DNA of 64,000 nucleotides from Kurthia zopfii (GCF_003143955.1 NZ_QFVS01000003.1:54643-118642), one strand, 5' to 3'. Shown: positions 1 to 9,497, counted from the first letter of the stretch. The notes: generated by a model not told the origin, from the sequence alone. Translations and numbers: made by a program.

Positions 1-597
1 AGCTTCTTATTACCGACCGTTATTTCCGCTTTCAAAAAAGAACATCCGAATGTTTCTTTCCACCTACGACAAGGTTCATACCGCTACTTAATTAATGCCG
101 TAAAAACACGCGAACTAAATTTAGCTTTCTTAGGTCCTGTCCCTAAAAAAGATGAAACGATCGACACTAAAATCCTTTTCACTGAAAAGATTTCGGCATT
201 ATTACCCGCCAATCATAAATTCGCACAGAAGGCGGAGATCCAACTTGCTGATTTAAGAGAAGAACCATTCGTTCTCTTCCCACAAGGTTACATATTAAAT
301 AAAGTAGTCGTCGATGCGTGTAAATCTGCCGGTTTCGCACCTAATGTGACTTCTGAAGGTGAAGACATGGATGCTTTGAAAGGTTTAGTGGCTGCTGGCA
401 TTGGCATTACGTTGTTACCTGAAAGCGCCTTTTACGATTCAACGCCTAGAAGAACTGTTCGAATCAACATTTCAGAGCCAAACTTCACGCGAAATGTCGG
501 GGTTGTCTTCCCTGTCAGCCGTGATTTAGCGCCGTCTGAACAGATTTTCTTAGATTTTGTCACAGATTTCTTCTCTCGACTAACTCAATTTGGTTAA
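1..597 (+). CDS. LysR-family transcriptional regulator, C-terminal part (5' end outside window)
   Basis: The frame is open from base 1 and runs to a TAA at 595-597. The visible 198 residues form the effector-binding domain of a LysR-type regulator: a stretch of the type LPTVISAFKKEHPNVSF, then LREEPFVLFPQG, then a VAAGIGITLLPES motif near the end, all standard positions in the periplasmic-binding-protein-like fold. The N-terminal winged HTH is not in the window, so the target cannot be judged. The gene converges on metQ and shares a hairpin terminator with it. The family call is firm; the effector is unknown. Confidence 0.9.
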   Translation, partial: SFLLPTVISAFKKEHPNVSFHLRQGSYRYLINAVKTRELNLAFLGPVPKKDETIDTKILFTEKISALLPANHKFAQKAEIQLADLREEPFVLFPQGYILNKVVVDACKSAGFAPNVTSEGEDMDALKGLVAAGIGITLLPESAFYDSTPRRTVRINISEPNFTRNVGVVFPVSRDLAPSEQIFLDFVTDFFSRLTQFG

Positions 598-604
598 CTC
601 AACA

Positions 605-644
605 GAAAAAGGACTTCAGCGATCATTCGCCGAAGTCCTTTTCA
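605..644. terminator. Bidirectional intrinsic terminator
   Basis: An A-rich arm leads into GGACTTC, then a GCGA/TCGC inner stem, then GAAGTCC and a T-rich arm. It lies between the converging LysR and metQ genes, with A and T tracts on the two sides, so it can serve both. Confidence 0.85.
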
Positions 645-650
645 TTTGAA

Positions 651-1484
651 TTATTCTTTTACAGGTACTACAGAACCTTCCCACTCTTCATTAATATAAT
701 CTTGAATTTCTTTAGAGTGTAGAGCTTTCATTAGTTCTTTAATTTCTTTTTTATCTTCGTCGCCTTTACGAACTGCGATTACGTTTACATATGGTGATTC
801 GCTATCTTCAATTGAGATTGAATCTTTCGTAGGTGTTAAACCTGCATCAATTGCGTAGTTAGAGTTGATGATTACTGCATCGCCTTCTTCATTTTTGTAC
901 ATTTGTACTAACATTTCAGGAGCAGTTTTCGCATCAATTTTTAAATCTTTCGGGTTTTTGTCGATATCTTTAATTTGAGCAGCATCTTTATTTACGCCCT
1001 CTTTAAGCGTGATTAAACCTTTTGTTTCAAGAAGCGTTAAAATACGACCTTGGTCAGCTACAGAGTTAGAAATTAGAATTGTAGCGCCTTTTGGAAGATC
1101 TTCTAATGTTTTATGTTTTTTAGAGTAAATTCCGATTGGCTCGATGTGAACGCCACCAGCGCTTACGAAATCATAGCCATTATCTTTAATTTGTTGCTCT
1201 AAATATGGTTTGTGTTGGAAGAAGTTTGCATCTAAATCTTTTGATTCTAAATCTTTGTTCGGTAAAACGTAATCTTGATACGTTTCGATATCTAATTTAA
1301 TGCCTTCTTTTTCTAAAATCGGTTCAGCTTTTTCTAGAATTTTTGCATGTGGCACGTTAGAAGCACCAATTGTTAATGTTGTTTCTTTACCATCACCAGA
1401 ATCTTTATCTGAACCACAAGCAGCAAGACTTAGCGCTAATGCTCCTGTTAAAATACCAGCAAGTAATTTTTTCGAGTTTTTCAT
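651..1484 (-). CDS. metQ: Methionine ABC transporter substrate-binding lipoprotein MetQ
   Basis: 277 residues, NlpA/MetQ family. A lipoprotein signal peptide ends in LSLAAC, with Cys23 as the predicted lipid anchor. The mature protein carries family signatures such as NVPHAKILE near the start, NFFQHKPYLEQQ and the GVHIEPIG segment. It binds D/L-methionine outside the membrane and delivers it to the MetI permease. It is the last gene of metN-metI-metQ, transcribed leftward and controlled by the upstream S-box riboswitch. The start has an AAAGGGG-type RBS. Length is normal. Confidence 0.96.
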   Translation of the reverse strand: MKNSKKLLAGILTGALALSLAACGSDKDSGDGKETTLTIGASNVPHAKILEKAEPILEKEGIKLDIETYQDYVLPNKDLESKDLDANFFQHKPYLEQQIKDNGYDFVSAGGVHIEPIGIYSKKHKTLEDLPKGATILISNSVADQGRILTLLETKGLITLKEGVNKDAAQIKDIDKNPKDLKIDAKTAPEMLVQMYKNEEGDAVIINSNYAIDAGLTPTKDSISIEDSESPYVNVIAVRKGDEDKKEIKELMKALHSKEIQDYINEEWEGSVVPVKE

Positions 1485-1533
1485 GTGTCATTTCCCCTTT
1501 GTGTTTGTTATATTTTTCGCTTTCGCGTTATTG

Positions 1534-2208
1534 CTATCGTTTGTCGATCTTCGCTGTAATGAAATCGCCAATCCATTGAATAATGAAGACGATGACTAAT
1601 ACAAATACTGTTGCTACAAAAGTGACATCATTTTGTGAACGTTGGAATCCATCCATAAATGCTAAGTAACCTAAACCACCAGCTCCGATAATACCTGCCA
1701 TAGCTGTGTAACCAATTAAAGCGACAGCTGTTACAGTAATACCAGAAATTAATGCTGGAAGTGATTCCGGAATTAACACTTTCCAAATAATCGTTGGTGT
1801 AGTTGCACCCATTGATCGTGCCGCTTCAATAACTCCTTTATCAATCTCTTTCAATGCAATTAATACCATACGAGCGTAAAATGGCGCTGCACCAATGATT
1901 AATGCTGGTAATGCGGCATTTGCTCCACGAATAGAACCCATTAGGAATGCTGTGAATGGAATTAATAAGATAACTAATATAATGAAAGGAATCGAACGGA
2001 AAATATTTACGACTGCTCCAGTTAAGAAATTCACGACTTTATTCGCCCATAATTGATGTGGCGCAGTTAGAAATAGTAGAATCCCTAGTGCTAAACCAAT
2101 AATGAATGTCGCAATTGTTGAAATAGCCGTCATATACAATGTGTCTAAGATTGCTTCCCACATATTCTCCCAATCAACATTTGGGAATAATTTTTCAATA
2201 CTATTCAT
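1534..2208 (-). CDS. metI: Methionine ABC transporter permease MetI/MetP
   Basis: 224 residues with about five hydrophobic spans. The cytoplasmic EAA loop (EAARSMGATTPTIIWKVLIPE) that docks with the ATPase is clear around residues 135-155. The family is the small MetI-type permease. The start codon overlaps the end of metN by 8 bases and has a GGAGGTG RBS, so translation is probably coupled. The gene is called metP in B. subtilis. Confidence 0.95.
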   Translation of the reverse strand: MNSIEKLFPNVDWENMWEAILDTLYMTAISTIATFIIGLALGILLFLTAPHQLWANKVVNFLTGAVVNIFRSIPFIILVILLIPFTAFLMGSIRGANAALPALIIGAAPFYARMVLIALKEIDKGVIEAARSMGATTPTIIWKVLIPESLPALISGITVTAVALIGYTAMAGIIGAGGLGYLAFMDGFQRSQNDVTFVATVFVLVIVFIIQWIGDFITAKIDKR

Positions 2209-3226
2209 GTGTTAGCACCTCCGACTTAATACCTTCAGCAGCAAGGTAAATTACCGCTTTCTCCACTTCTTCATCCGAACCTGCGATTTGGACAATTAGC
2301 GTGCCGTATGGGCCACTCTTAGTTGGTGAGATGTTACCGTGCACGATATTTACTTCTACTTCAAATTGACGAATTAGCTTCGTAATAATCGGTTGTTCTG
2401 TCGTTGAACCAACGAAGAATAACTTGATTAATTTACCTTTTGAATATTGTTCTTTCATTTGTTGAATCGATTCTTTATGACCTGCAGTATCCGTCACTTG
2501 TTGTACGAATTTCTGTGTCACTAAAGCTTTTGGTGATTCAAACACTTGAAGAACATCCCCTTGCTCCACTACTTTACCCGCTTCCATAACCGCTACTCGA
2601 TTACAGATTTTGCGGATGACATGCATCTCATGTGTAATTAAGATAATCGTAATATTAAGTTTTTCATTTACACTTCTTAGTAAATCTAAAATCGCATCCG
2701 TCGTTTCCGGGTCTAACGCGGAAGTTGCTTCATCACATAGAAGAACTTCTGGATCATTCGCTAACGCTCTCGCAATACCGACACGTTGTTTTTGACCACC
2801 TGATAATTGGGATGGGTATGCTTTTTCTCTTCCCGTTAATCCGACTAGCTCGATTAATTCTGCTACTTTCTTTTTGCGCGCTTCTTTCTTAACACCTGCT
2901 ACCTCTAAAGAGAAAGCAATATTATCTTCAACTGTACGAGACCATAGTAAGTTGAAATGTTGGAATACCATACTAATTTTATGGCGAGCATTTCTTAGTT
3001 TCGCACCTTTAATTTTTGAAATATCTTCACCGTTCACAATTACTGAACCTGAAGTTGGTTTTTCTAGTCCGTTGAATAAACGGATCATCGTACTTTTACC
3101 TGCTCCACTGTATCCGATAATGCCAAAGATTTCTCCATCTTGGATTTTCAGATTTACCTGATCTACGGCTGTTAGTGGACCATTTGAAGTTTTGTATTGC
3201 TTCGTTACATCGTTTAATTGAATCAA
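2201..3226 (-). CDS. metN: Methionine ABC transporter ATP-binding protein MetN
   Basis: 341 residues. Walker A GYSGAGKST is at residues 38-46, the ABC signature LSGGQKQR at 141-148, and Walker B VLLCDEATSA just after 160. The last 75 or so residues match the ACT-like NIL domain that binds methionine and causes trans-inhibition in MetN proteins. Translation starts at TTG (3226) behind an AAGGTGGG RBS. It is the first gene of the operon and sits directly downstream of the S-box terminator. Confidence 0.96.
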   Translation of the reverse strand: MIQLNDVTKQYKTSNGPLTAVDQVNLKIQDGEIFGIIGYSGAGKSTMIRLFNGLEKPTSGSVIVNGEDISKIKGAKLRNARHKISMVFQHFNLLWSRTVEDNIAFSLEVAGVKKEARKKKVAELIELVGLTGREKAYPSQLSGGQKQRVGIARALANDPEVLLCDEATSALDPETTDAILDLLRSVNEKLNITIILITHEMHVIRKICNRVAVMEAGKVVEQGDVLQVFESPKALVTQKFVQQVTDTAGHKESIQQMKEQYSKGKLIKLFFVGSTTEQPIITKLIRQFEVEVNIVHGNISPTKSGPYGTLIVQIAGSDEEVEKAVIYLAAEGIKSEVLTHE

Positions 3227-3256
3227 AATTATCCCACCTTACCGTATTTTAATAAC

Positions 3257-3427
3257 AAAAAACCCTTCTACAAAGATAAGTAGAAGGGTTTAATCATACA
3301 CAAATATGCTAAACCGTTCTCTCATCTTTCAAGATATAAAATCTTGAGTGACTTGGCACCATTTCACATACGTGACGGTTGCCGGGCTTCATAGGGCACT
3401 ATCCCTCCACCTCTCTAAATAAGAGTA
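3257..3427 (-). ncRNA. SAM-I (S-box) riboswitch leader of metN with terminator
   Basis: Read on the minus strand, the leader has the S-box core: a P1 strand CUCUUAUUUAGAGAG, then GGUGGAGGGA, the GAAGCCCGGCAACC segment, a GGUGCCAA segment, and a closing GAUGAGAG that pairs back with P1. The aptamer spans about 3315-3427. The expression platform is a strong hairpin at 3260-3291 (AAACCCUUCUAC paired with GUAGAAGGGUUU) followed by a U run. Established behaviour of this class is termination when S-adenosylmethionine is bound, which fits a methionine importer. Confidence 0.95.
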
Positions 3428-3457
3428 ACGACATCAGTTCATTTAGTTATTGAAGCA

Positions 3458-3486
3458 ACTTTACCATTGAAGACTTAAACAGTCAA
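3458..3486 (-). promoter_or_regulatory. Sigma-A-type promoter of metNIQ
   Basis: On the minus strand, TTGACT (3481-3486) is followed by exactly 17 bases and TAAAGT (3458-3463), about 30 bases before the riboswitch core. The -35 box touches the stop codon of the thioredoxin-like gene. Confidence 0.7.
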
Positions 3487-3791
3487 TACTTTTTAGATAA
3501 CTTTTCAAATATATTTGGTACAGATTGGAAAGCATACACTTTTTCAACAACTTCTCCATCTTGTGAGATTAGTAAACACGGTACACTTTCAACTTCATAC
3601 TCTACCGCTAACTGCTCCATATAATTGAGGTTCGCCTTCCCCATCGGAATATTTGTAACTACTTGTTCCGTCACATCCATCAATCTCGAAGCGACTTGGC
3701 AAGTACCGCACATCGGCGTATATAAATAAAATGCAGTTTTGCCATTCGCCGATTTCTGTTCTTCCCATTGTTCTTTTGACCATTCTTGCAT
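3483..3791 (-). CDS. Thioredoxin-like protein (YusE type)
   Basis: About 102 residues with a single thioredoxin fold. The redox motif CGTC follows the YLYTPM strand, and the cis-proline segment VESVPCLLI comes later, as in thioredoxins. Two in-frame ATGs are available, 3800 and 3791. The second has a proper AAGGATGAG RBS, while the first lies directly against AGG, so 3791 is preferred. The stop of the upstream Toprim gene overlaps the first ATG. The position between met and gcvH matches yusE of B. subtilis. Cytoplasmic thiol-disulfide exchange is likely; the partner is unknown. Confidence 0.85.
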   Translation of the reverse strand: MQEWSKEQWEEQKSANGKTAFYLYTPMCGTCQVASRLMDVTEQVVTNIPMGKANLNYMEQLAVEYEVESVPCLLISQDGEVVEKVYAFQSVPNIFEKLSKKY

Positions 3792-3796
3792 TGAAC

Positions 3797-4147
3797 TCAT
3801 CCTTTACTTAATAAAAATCCACGTTTCACCGCGAAGCCAGCATCTTGTAAAACTCTCGCCAAATGTTTTCTCGGCGTTTGTTCTACACCGCCATATACTG
3901 ACCGCGTATATAAATGATTTGATTCAGGATAGACACTATTGAAAAGTTTTCGATGTTTTTTCCCCATCTCATCTTCGTCGAAAAAAGCATAAAATTCGCA
4001 GCACTCAAATGGTTCAAGCATTTGCTCTATTCTATTTCGACTAAAAGTGCCATTTGTACAAATGATTTCAACATACTCATCTAAAATTGGTTGAAGCTTT
4101 AACTTATCTTGCCTACCTTCAACAATAATCACTTGATCCGTTACCAT
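3797..4147 (-). CDS. Toprim-domain protein (YusF type)
   Basis: 116 residues from the ATG at 4147, which has a GGAGGG RBS seven bases upstream; an upstream ATG at 4165 overlaps that RBS. The Toprim signature is visible: the VIIVEGRQDK strand with its catalytic-type Glu, then FAFFDEDEMGKKHR with an acidic DED cluster. RNase M5-like small Toprim proteins have this layout. It lies next to gcvH as yusF does in B. subtilis. Nucleic-acid cleavage is inferred from the fold only. Confidence 0.85.
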   Translation of the reverse strand: MVTDQVIIVEGRQDKLKLQPILDEYVEIICTNGTFSRNRIEQMLEPFECCEFYAFFDEDEMGKKHRKLFNSVYPESNHLYTRSVYGGVEQTPRKHLARVLQDAGFAVKRGFLLSKG

Positions 4148-4239
4148 CTGACATCCCTCCAGCAATCATTTATCCCTATCTTATTTATAGCATAATTTGA
4201 ACAATAGATTAAATGAATCGATTGTAAATTTTTCGCAAA

Positions 4240-4272
4240 TAAAAAAAGCCACTCTTGAAAGAATGACTTTTT
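4240..4272 (-). terminator. Intrinsic terminator after gcvH
   Basis: On the minus strand AAAGTCATTCT pairs with AGAGTGGCTTT (with G-U pairs) and is followed by a run of T. It lies just past the gcvH stop. Confidence 0.8.
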
Positions 4273-4282
4273 CAAAAAGAAA

Positions 4283-4663
4283 TTATTCTCCAATAACTTC
4301 TTCGTATTGTTCAGCAGTTAATAATGCTTCTAAGTGTGCTGCATCTGAAGGTTTAACAACAACCATCCAAGCTTTTTCGTATGGTGATTCATTTACGAAT
4401 TCTGGGCTATCTTCTAAATCTTCGTTTGATTCAACAACAGTACCTGAAAGTGGTGCATATAATTCAGAAACAGTTTTTACTGATTCAACACTACCGAATG
4501 GTTGATCAATTGTAATTTCGTCGCCTACAGCTGGTAGTTCAACGAATACGATATCTCCTAATTCAGATTGTGCGAATTCTGTAATACCAATACGAACATT
4601 ACCGTCTTCTTGTAAAACCCACTCATGCTCTTTTGTGTAACGTAAATTAGTTGGAATACTCAT
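4283..4663 (-). CDS. gcvH: Glycine cleavage system H protein
   Basis: 126 residues from the ATG at 4663. This start is chosen because GGAGGGG lies at 4674-4680; the upstream ATG at 4681 is itself part of that RBS. The lipoyl-attachment lysine is Lys63 in the [18 protein letters not shown] motif, followed by the AWMVVV strand. The protein shuttles the aminomethyl group between the P, T and L proteins of glycine decarboxylation. In Bacillales it is also the first acceptor in lipoate relay (established knowledge). No gcvT or gcvP is in the window. Confidence 0.97.
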   Translation of the reverse strand: MSIPTNLRYTKEHEWVLQEDGNVRIGITEFAQSELGDIVFVELPAVGDEITIDQPFGSVESVKTVSELYAPLSGTVVESNEDLEDSPEFVNESPYEKAWMVVVKPSDAAHLEALLTAEQYEEVIGE

Positions 4664-4742
4664 TTTTATTAACCCCTCCATGAATTATGTATAGTAATTT
4701 TATCTATATTGTTACATATATTGTGCATAAAAACAAGTCTTT

Positions 4743-5105
4743 CTAGTCGTTTTTCCAATTTTCTACAAAATCAGATTCTTTAAAGCCAAGTGTGATTTGT
4801 TTTCCGTTAAAAGAAATCGGACGCTTAATAAGCATACCATCTGACGCTAAAAGCTCAAATTGTTCGGATTCTGGCATATTTGGTAATGAATCTTTCAATT
4901 CTAACTCTCGATACTTCATGCCAGAAGTATTAAATAATTTCTTTAAAGGAATGCCAGTCGCATCTACCATTTCTTTTAATTGAGCTGCGCTAGGTGTTTC
5001 TAAAACAATATCCTTCGCCTCAACATCGATTCCTTCATTTTTAAACCAAGCCAATGCTTTTCTACATGACGTGCATTTTGGATAGTGGTAAACCGTAATT
5101 GTCAT
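4743..5105 (-). CDS. ArsC/Spx-family thioredoxin-fold protein (YusI type)
   Basis: 120 residues with an N-terminal CTSC redox motif (Cys11, Cys14) in VYHYPKCTSCRKA and the family segment LIKRPISFNGKQITLGF near the C-terminus. The family covers arsenate reductase-like proteins and Spx regulators. The helix after the CxxC is of the YusI/YffB type rather than classical Spx. RBS GAGGAGCG precedes the ATG. Synteny with gcvH and fadE supports the yusI assignment. The biochemical role is unproven. Confidence 0.88.
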   Translation of the reverse strand: MTITVYHYPKCTSCRKALAWFKNEGIDVEAKDIVLETPSAAQLKEMVDATGIPLKKLFNTSGMKYRELELKDSLPNMPESEQFELLASDGMLIKRPISFNGKQITLGFKESDFVENWKND

Positions 5106-5191
5106 AACCGCGCTCCTCTGCTTATTGATACCTTCATTGTATGAAAAATTTCCACATTAAGCAATTCGTTTCCATTCAAAAAGACAAAAGA

Positions 5192-5230
5192 AATACCCAG
5201 CATATTTCCACTGAAAATACCCGGGTTTCT
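5192..5230 (-). terminator. Probable terminator after the PAS receptor gene
   Basis: On the minus strand ACCCGGG..TTTTC pairs imperfectly with GAAA..GCTGGGT and is followed by a T-rich tract. Confidence 0.55.
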
Positions 5231-5275
5231 ACCTATTATAATATATGCACTTACGCTGTACTTTTGAGAAAGACG

Positions 5276-6193
5276 TTAATCCATAAATTGATTGAATAAC
5301 TTCGTTTGGTCATCAAGATGCTCTGAACATTTCTCAATTGCATTATAATCACCGACTACTTCTTCGATGAATTGTTGGTTTGAATCGACTTTTTCAGAGA
5401 TGGCATCACCAGCATTTTCAATCACTGTAATCTGTTCAGTAAGATCTTCAATCATCGTGCGGATATCAATAATCGAGTGATCCACATGCTGTGATAAACG
5501 TCGCACTTCAGTCGCTACTACATTGAATCCACGCCCGAATTCACCTGCTCTAGCTGCTTCAATACCTGCATTTAGCGCTAATAAATTCGTCTGTTTTGAA
5601 ATATGACGGATTGTTTTAACAATATCTTGGATCGCATCTGTTTTTTCGATTAATGTGTGAATTGATTTTTGATTCTGACTTGAAATTTCAATTACTTCAT
5701 GGAAATTAGTATCTAAATTTGCAGCATTCGTCTTACCCATTTTTGAAAGACCATTCAATTCATGTGACATATTTTGTAGTTCATTGGCGATCGAAATCAT
5801 ATCATTATTGCGGTTTGTAATATCAAATGCGATTTTCATCACACCTGTTACAACGCCTCTACCATCACGAATCGGTAAATAGGTTGCTTCTAACCAAATA
5901 CTACTACCATCCGCATGCTTACGTTCAATTTTATCTTGATAACTATTCCCCAATAATAATTGACGCCAAAACTGTTCATACTCTAAGCTGTTTGCAAAAG
6001 CACTGAAGCATAATGCCGCGTGTTTTTTGCCGATCAATTGCGAAGGTGTATAACCTACTGTTTTTGCGAATTGCTCACTTGCATATGTGACAGTACGATT
6101 CGTATCAAAACGAATGACTGCTAAATCTTTCTCTAAAGCTTGGATCAATAAATCATTAGAAGTTTTTTCACTTTTTTCTAATACGCCTAACAT
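5276..6193 (-). CDS. Soluble PAS-domain methyl-accepting chemotaxis-like signalling protein
   Basis: 305 residues, with no signal peptide and no membrane span. A PAS domain occupies about residues 15-125 ([22 protein letters not shown], later [16 protein letters not shown]). The rest is a shortened MCP signalling hairpin with the highly conserved tip [21 protein letters not shown] near residues 200-220. The cytoplasmic domain is short, so methylation helices are largely lacking. It is probably an energy, redox or ligand sensor feeding the CheA arrays. The gene is inserted between the yusI-like gene and fadE, where B. subtilis has none that I recall. Confidence 0.88.
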   Translation of the reverse strand: MLGVLEKSEKTSNDLLIQALEKDLAVIRFDTNRTVTYASEQFAKTVGYTPSQLIGKKHAALCFSAFANSLEYEQFWRQLLLGNSYQDKIERKHADGSSIWLEATYLPIRDGRGVVTGVMKIAFDITNRNNDMISIANELQNMSHELNGLSKMGKTNAANLDTNFHEVIEISSQNQKSIHTLIEKTDAIQDIVKTIRHISKQTNLLALNAGIEAARAGEFGRGFNVVATEVRRLSQHVDHSIIDIRTMIEDLTEQITVIENAGDAISEKVDSNQQFIEEVVGDYNAIEKCSEHLDDQTKLFNQFMD

Positions 6194-6499
6194 TTCCTAA
6201 CTTACCCCCAAAATCGATACTTTTTAACTGTTATATTTATATATTCGGTTCGATTTCGAGATTTTTTAGAACTATATTCCTAAAATTATTTTCCACCATG
6301 TAATATCATAAGGTATTTATACCCTTTATTGAATAAAAATCAATGATAAAAGAGTTTTTTGAGTAGAGGGTTTCTATAAAATAGTGAATACTAACTTATT
6401 GAATCGCGTAAAAAAGGTAGAAAATCGCATTAAATCACGATTCTCTACCTTTCTTATTCTCTGTCATGAAATTATTAAACTTCTTACGTACTTATGCAA
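6194..6499. other. Non-coding gap between PAS receptor and fadE
   Basis: No convincing gene on either strand. The left part is AT-rich and must hold the promoter of the PAS receptor. The right part holds the fadE terminator. No known riboswitch motif was recognised. Confidence 0.6.
6410..6452 (-). terminator. Intrinsic terminator of the fadN-fadA-fadE operon
   Basis: On the minus strand GGTAGAGAATCG pairs with CGATTTTCTACC around a ten-base loop and is followed by six T. Confidence 0.88.
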
Positions 6500-8284
6500 T
6501 TAAACTGTATATTTTTCTGCAGCAATTAATTGTACAGATGCTTCACGTTTTTTCGCAATAAGATTATATGGATTATTGCGCGTTAATTTACGTAATGCAG
6601 ATAACATCATACGTTGGTTATCGCCTTCAGCTGCAGCAAGTAATGTATCTTTCGCTTCTTTTTCAATTTCTGCAAATGCTTCTTGAACGAAGATTTCTGT
6701 ATACAATACTTTTTGCGAAGCTTTATCTAAACCGCTACGCTCGATCGCTTTCTCAGTACGTAATACAACTGATTCCATCGCGAATAATTGGTTAGCAATA
6801 TTTGCGATGTTTACAAGCACTTCTTGTTCATCTTCAAGTTTCGTGCCATATGTCATCGCGGCTGTCCCTGCTGATAGTAAAGCAATTTTCTTCGCCATCT
6901 TCACAAGATATTTCTCTTGCGCTAGTGGCTCAGTCCCGATTTCCTCAGGCATCATCGATAACAACTCACCTTGTAATGCTTGCGCTTGTTGTAATAGCGG
7001 TAATTCGCCTTTCATAGCTTTCTTCATAAATGTACCTGGCACGATTAATCGGTTAATTTCATTTGTTCCTTCGAAAATACGGTTAATACGAGAATCGCGG
7101 TAAATTCGCTCTACTTCATATTCTTGCATAAAGCCGTAACCACCGTGTAATTGAACCGCTTCATCTACAATGTAATCTAAAGTTTCTGAACCGACAACTT
7201 TGTTAATTGAACATTCGATTGCATATTCTGCAATTGATGCTGCAACTGCTTTTCCGTCTTTCGCTTCTTCTGGGCTTAATTGACTTGTACGATCTTCAAA
7301 GTAGCCAACTGTACGGTAAATTAATGATTCAGCTGCATATAGACGAGCTGCCATCGTTGATAATTTCTCCTTCGTTAAGTTGAATGAAGAAATCGGTGTG
7401 TCAAATTGTTTACGACCATTTGAATATGAAATCGCTAATTCTAATGCACGTTTAGAAGCTCCGACTGTACCTACCCCTAATTTATAACGACCGATATTTA
7501 AAATATTGAATGCGATGATATGGCCACGGCCTGCTTCACCTAGAAGGTTTTCTACCGGAACTTTCGCATCTTCTAAAATCAATGTACGCGTTGAAGATGA
7601 TTTAATCCCCATTTTCTTCTCTTCTGCACCTGTTGATACGCCATCATAGTTGCGTTCTACGATGAATGCTGAGAATTGATCACCATCAATTTTCGCATAT
7701 ACTACGAATACATCCGCAAATGCTGAGTTAGTAATCCACTGTTTTTCACCGTTTAAAATATAGTGCGTACCTTCAGCATTTAATTTCGCTACTGTACGAG
7801 CGCCTAATGCATCCGACCCAGAGCCTGGTTCAGTTAATGCGTAGGCAGCTAATAGTTCACCTGACGCTAGTTTTGGAAGGTATTTTGCCTTTTGATCATG
7901 ATTACCGAATAGTACGATTGGAAGTGAACCAATCCCTACGTGAGCACCGTGAGTGATTGAGAAACCACCTGCTGGTGACATTTTTTCAGCGATTAAAGCT
8001 GAAGAAATTTTATCTAAACCAAGACCTTCATATTCTTCCGGAACATCTGCTGCTAATAAGCCTAGTTCCCCTGCTTTTTTCAATAATGTTACTGAGTGTT
8101 CAAATTCATGATTTTCTAAGTTTGGCACTAATGGAATTACTTCATTTTGAACATAATCATCCGTTGTTTTTGCGATCATTAACTGCTCATCTGTGAAGTC
8201 CTCTGGTGTAAATACATTTTCGAATGCTACATCCTCTGTTAAAAAACTGCCGCCTTTTACTAATTTCACTGTGTTTTCTGTCAT
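6500..8284 (-). CDS. fadE: Acyl-CoA dehydrogenase FadE
   Basis: 594 residues, the length I recall for B. subtilis FadE. Acyl-CoA dehydrogenase signatures are present: ALTEPGSGSDALGARTVA, QWITNSAFADVFVVYAK, the QLHGGYGFMQEYEVERIYRD block and the RIFEGTNEINRLIVPG segment near the end of the core fold. A C-terminal extension of about 170 residues is typical of this subgroup. It catalyses the FAD-dependent first oxidation of beta-oxidation; an electron transfer flavoprotein would be the acceptor. Last gene of the fad operon. RBS GAGGAGGAATTATC precedes the ATG. Confidence 0.95.
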   Translation of the reverse strand: MTENTVKLVKGGSFLTEDVAFENVFTPEDFTDEQLMIAKTTDDYVQNEVIPLVPNLENHEFEHSVTLLKKAGELGLLAADVPEEYEGLGLDKISSALIAEKMSPAGGFSITHGAHVGIGSLPIVLFGNHDQKAKYLPKLASGELLAAYALTEPGSGSDALGARTVAKLNAEGTHYILNGEKQWITNSAFADVFVVYAKIDGDQFSAFIVERNYDGVSTGAEEKKMGIKSSSTRTLILEDAKVPVENLLGEAGRGHIIAFNILNIGRYKLGVGTVGASKRALELAISYSNGRKQFDTPISSFNLTKEKLSTMAARLYAAESLIYRTVGYFEDRTSQLSPEEAKDGKAVAASIAEYAIECSINKVVGSETLDYIVDEAVQLHGGYGFMQEYEVERIYRDSRINRIFEGTNEINRLIVPGTFMKKAMKGELPLLQQAQALQGELLSMMPEEIGTEPLAQEKYLVKMAKKIALLSAGTAAMTYGTKLEDEQEVLVNIANIANQLFAMESVVLRTEKAIERSGLDKASQKVLYTEIFVQEAFAEIEKEAKDTLLAAAEGDNQRMMLSALRKLTRNNPYNLIAKKREASVQLIAAEKYTV

Positions 8285-8309
8285 GATAATTCCTCCTCAA
8301 TAATTTTTA

Positions 8310-9482
8310 TTAAAGCATTTCGAATACGCCTGCTGCGCCCATTCCGCCGCCGATACACATCGTTACGACACCATACTTTTTGCCTTGTCTTTTTAATTCA
8401 TGTAGAAGTTTTAAAGTTAATACTGTTCCTGTTGCGCCAAGTGGATGTCCTAGTGCGATTGCGCCACCATTTACATTCACTTTATTTAGATCGATGCCAA
8501 GCTCTTTGACAACTTGAATCGATTGCGATGCGAAAGCTTCATTAATCTCCCATAAATCAATATCTTCAATTGATAAACCAGCAATTTTTAATGCTTTTGG
8601 AACAGCTACAATCGGGCCAATCCCCATAATTTCTGGAGGTACGCCACCTACTGCAAATCCTAAGAATTTCGCCATCGGTTTTAACCCTTGTGCTTCGGCT
8701 TCTTCTCGGTCCATTACTAATACTGCTGCTGCACCGTCTGAAGTTTGCGAAGCATTACCTGCTGTTACACTACCTTTAACATTAAAGGCTGGACGTAATT
8801 TCGCTAATGTTTCGACAGTTGTTCCTACACGAACCCCTTCATCCATTGCGAATGTAGATTTCTTCTCCTGCAGTTGATTTTGATCATCTACGAAGCGATC
8901 TACGACTTCAACTGGCACGATTTCATCGACGAACTTACCTTCTTGAATCGCTTTCGCAGCAAGTTCATGTGAGCGAACCGCAAATGCATCTTGCTCTTCA
9001 CGTGTCACTTCATATTTCACCGCTACTGCTTCAGCTGTATGACCCATTCCGATATAGTACTGCGGCGCTTCTTCTGCTAATTTCGCATTCGGTCGCACGA
9101 CATTCCCCATCATCGGCACCATACTCATCGACTCGACGCCACCTGCAATAATTGCAGTAGCATGACCTAGCATGATTTTCTCAGCTGCATAGGCAATTGA
9201 TTGTAAACCTGATGAACAGAATCGATTGACTGTTACTGCTGCAGTTGTATCTGGAAGTCCTGCAATAGCACCGATATTACGTGCCACGTTCAAACCTTGC
9301 TCCGCTTCAGGCATTGCGCAACCGATAATTAGATCCTCCACATCACCTGAGTAGTTCGCTCGTTTTAATGTTTCTTTTACTACTAGTCCAGCTAAATCAT
9401 CTGGACGAACATTTCTTAATGAACCTTTTTTTGCTTTGCCGACAGGCGTTCTCGCACCTGCTACAATAACTGCTTCACGCAT
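8310..9482 (-). CDS. fadA: Acetyl-CoA C-acyltransferase (3-ketoacyl-CoA thiolase) FadA
   Basis: 390 residues. The nucleophile Cys89 lies in NRFCSSGLQSIA. The NEAFA motif, GGAIALGHPLGATG (catalytic His) and the C-terminal CIGGGMGAAG (second catalytic Cys) are all intact. It performs the thiolytic last step of beta-oxidation. The gene sits between fadE and fadN with short spacers of 25 and 15 bases, so it is one transcript with them. Confidence 0.96.
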   Translation of the reverse strand: MREAVIVAGARTPVGKAKKGSLRNVRPDDLAGLVVKETLKRANYSGDVEDLIIGCAMPEAEQGLNVARNIGAIAGLPDTTAAVTVNRFCSSGLQSIAYAAEKIMLGHATAIIAGGVESMSMVPMMGNVVRPNAKLAEEAPQYYIGMGHTAEAVAVKYEVTREEQDAFAVRSHELAAKAIQEGKFVDEIVPVEVVDRFVDDQNQLQEKKSTFAMDEGVRVGTTVETLAKLRPAFNVKGSVTAGNASQTSDGAAAVLVMDREEAEAQGLKPMAKFLGFAVGGVPPEIMGIGPIVAVPKALKIAGLSIEDIDLWEINEAFASQSIQVVKELGIDLNKVNVNGGAIALGHPLGATGTVLTLKLLHELKRQGKKYGVVTMCIGGGMGAAGVFEML

Positions 9483-9497
9483 GATGTTTCCCCCCTA

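Noticed and set aside
4664..4742. Possible glycine riboswitch before gcvH
   Set aside because: Only about 80 bases are available and none of the glycine aptamer core was recognisable.
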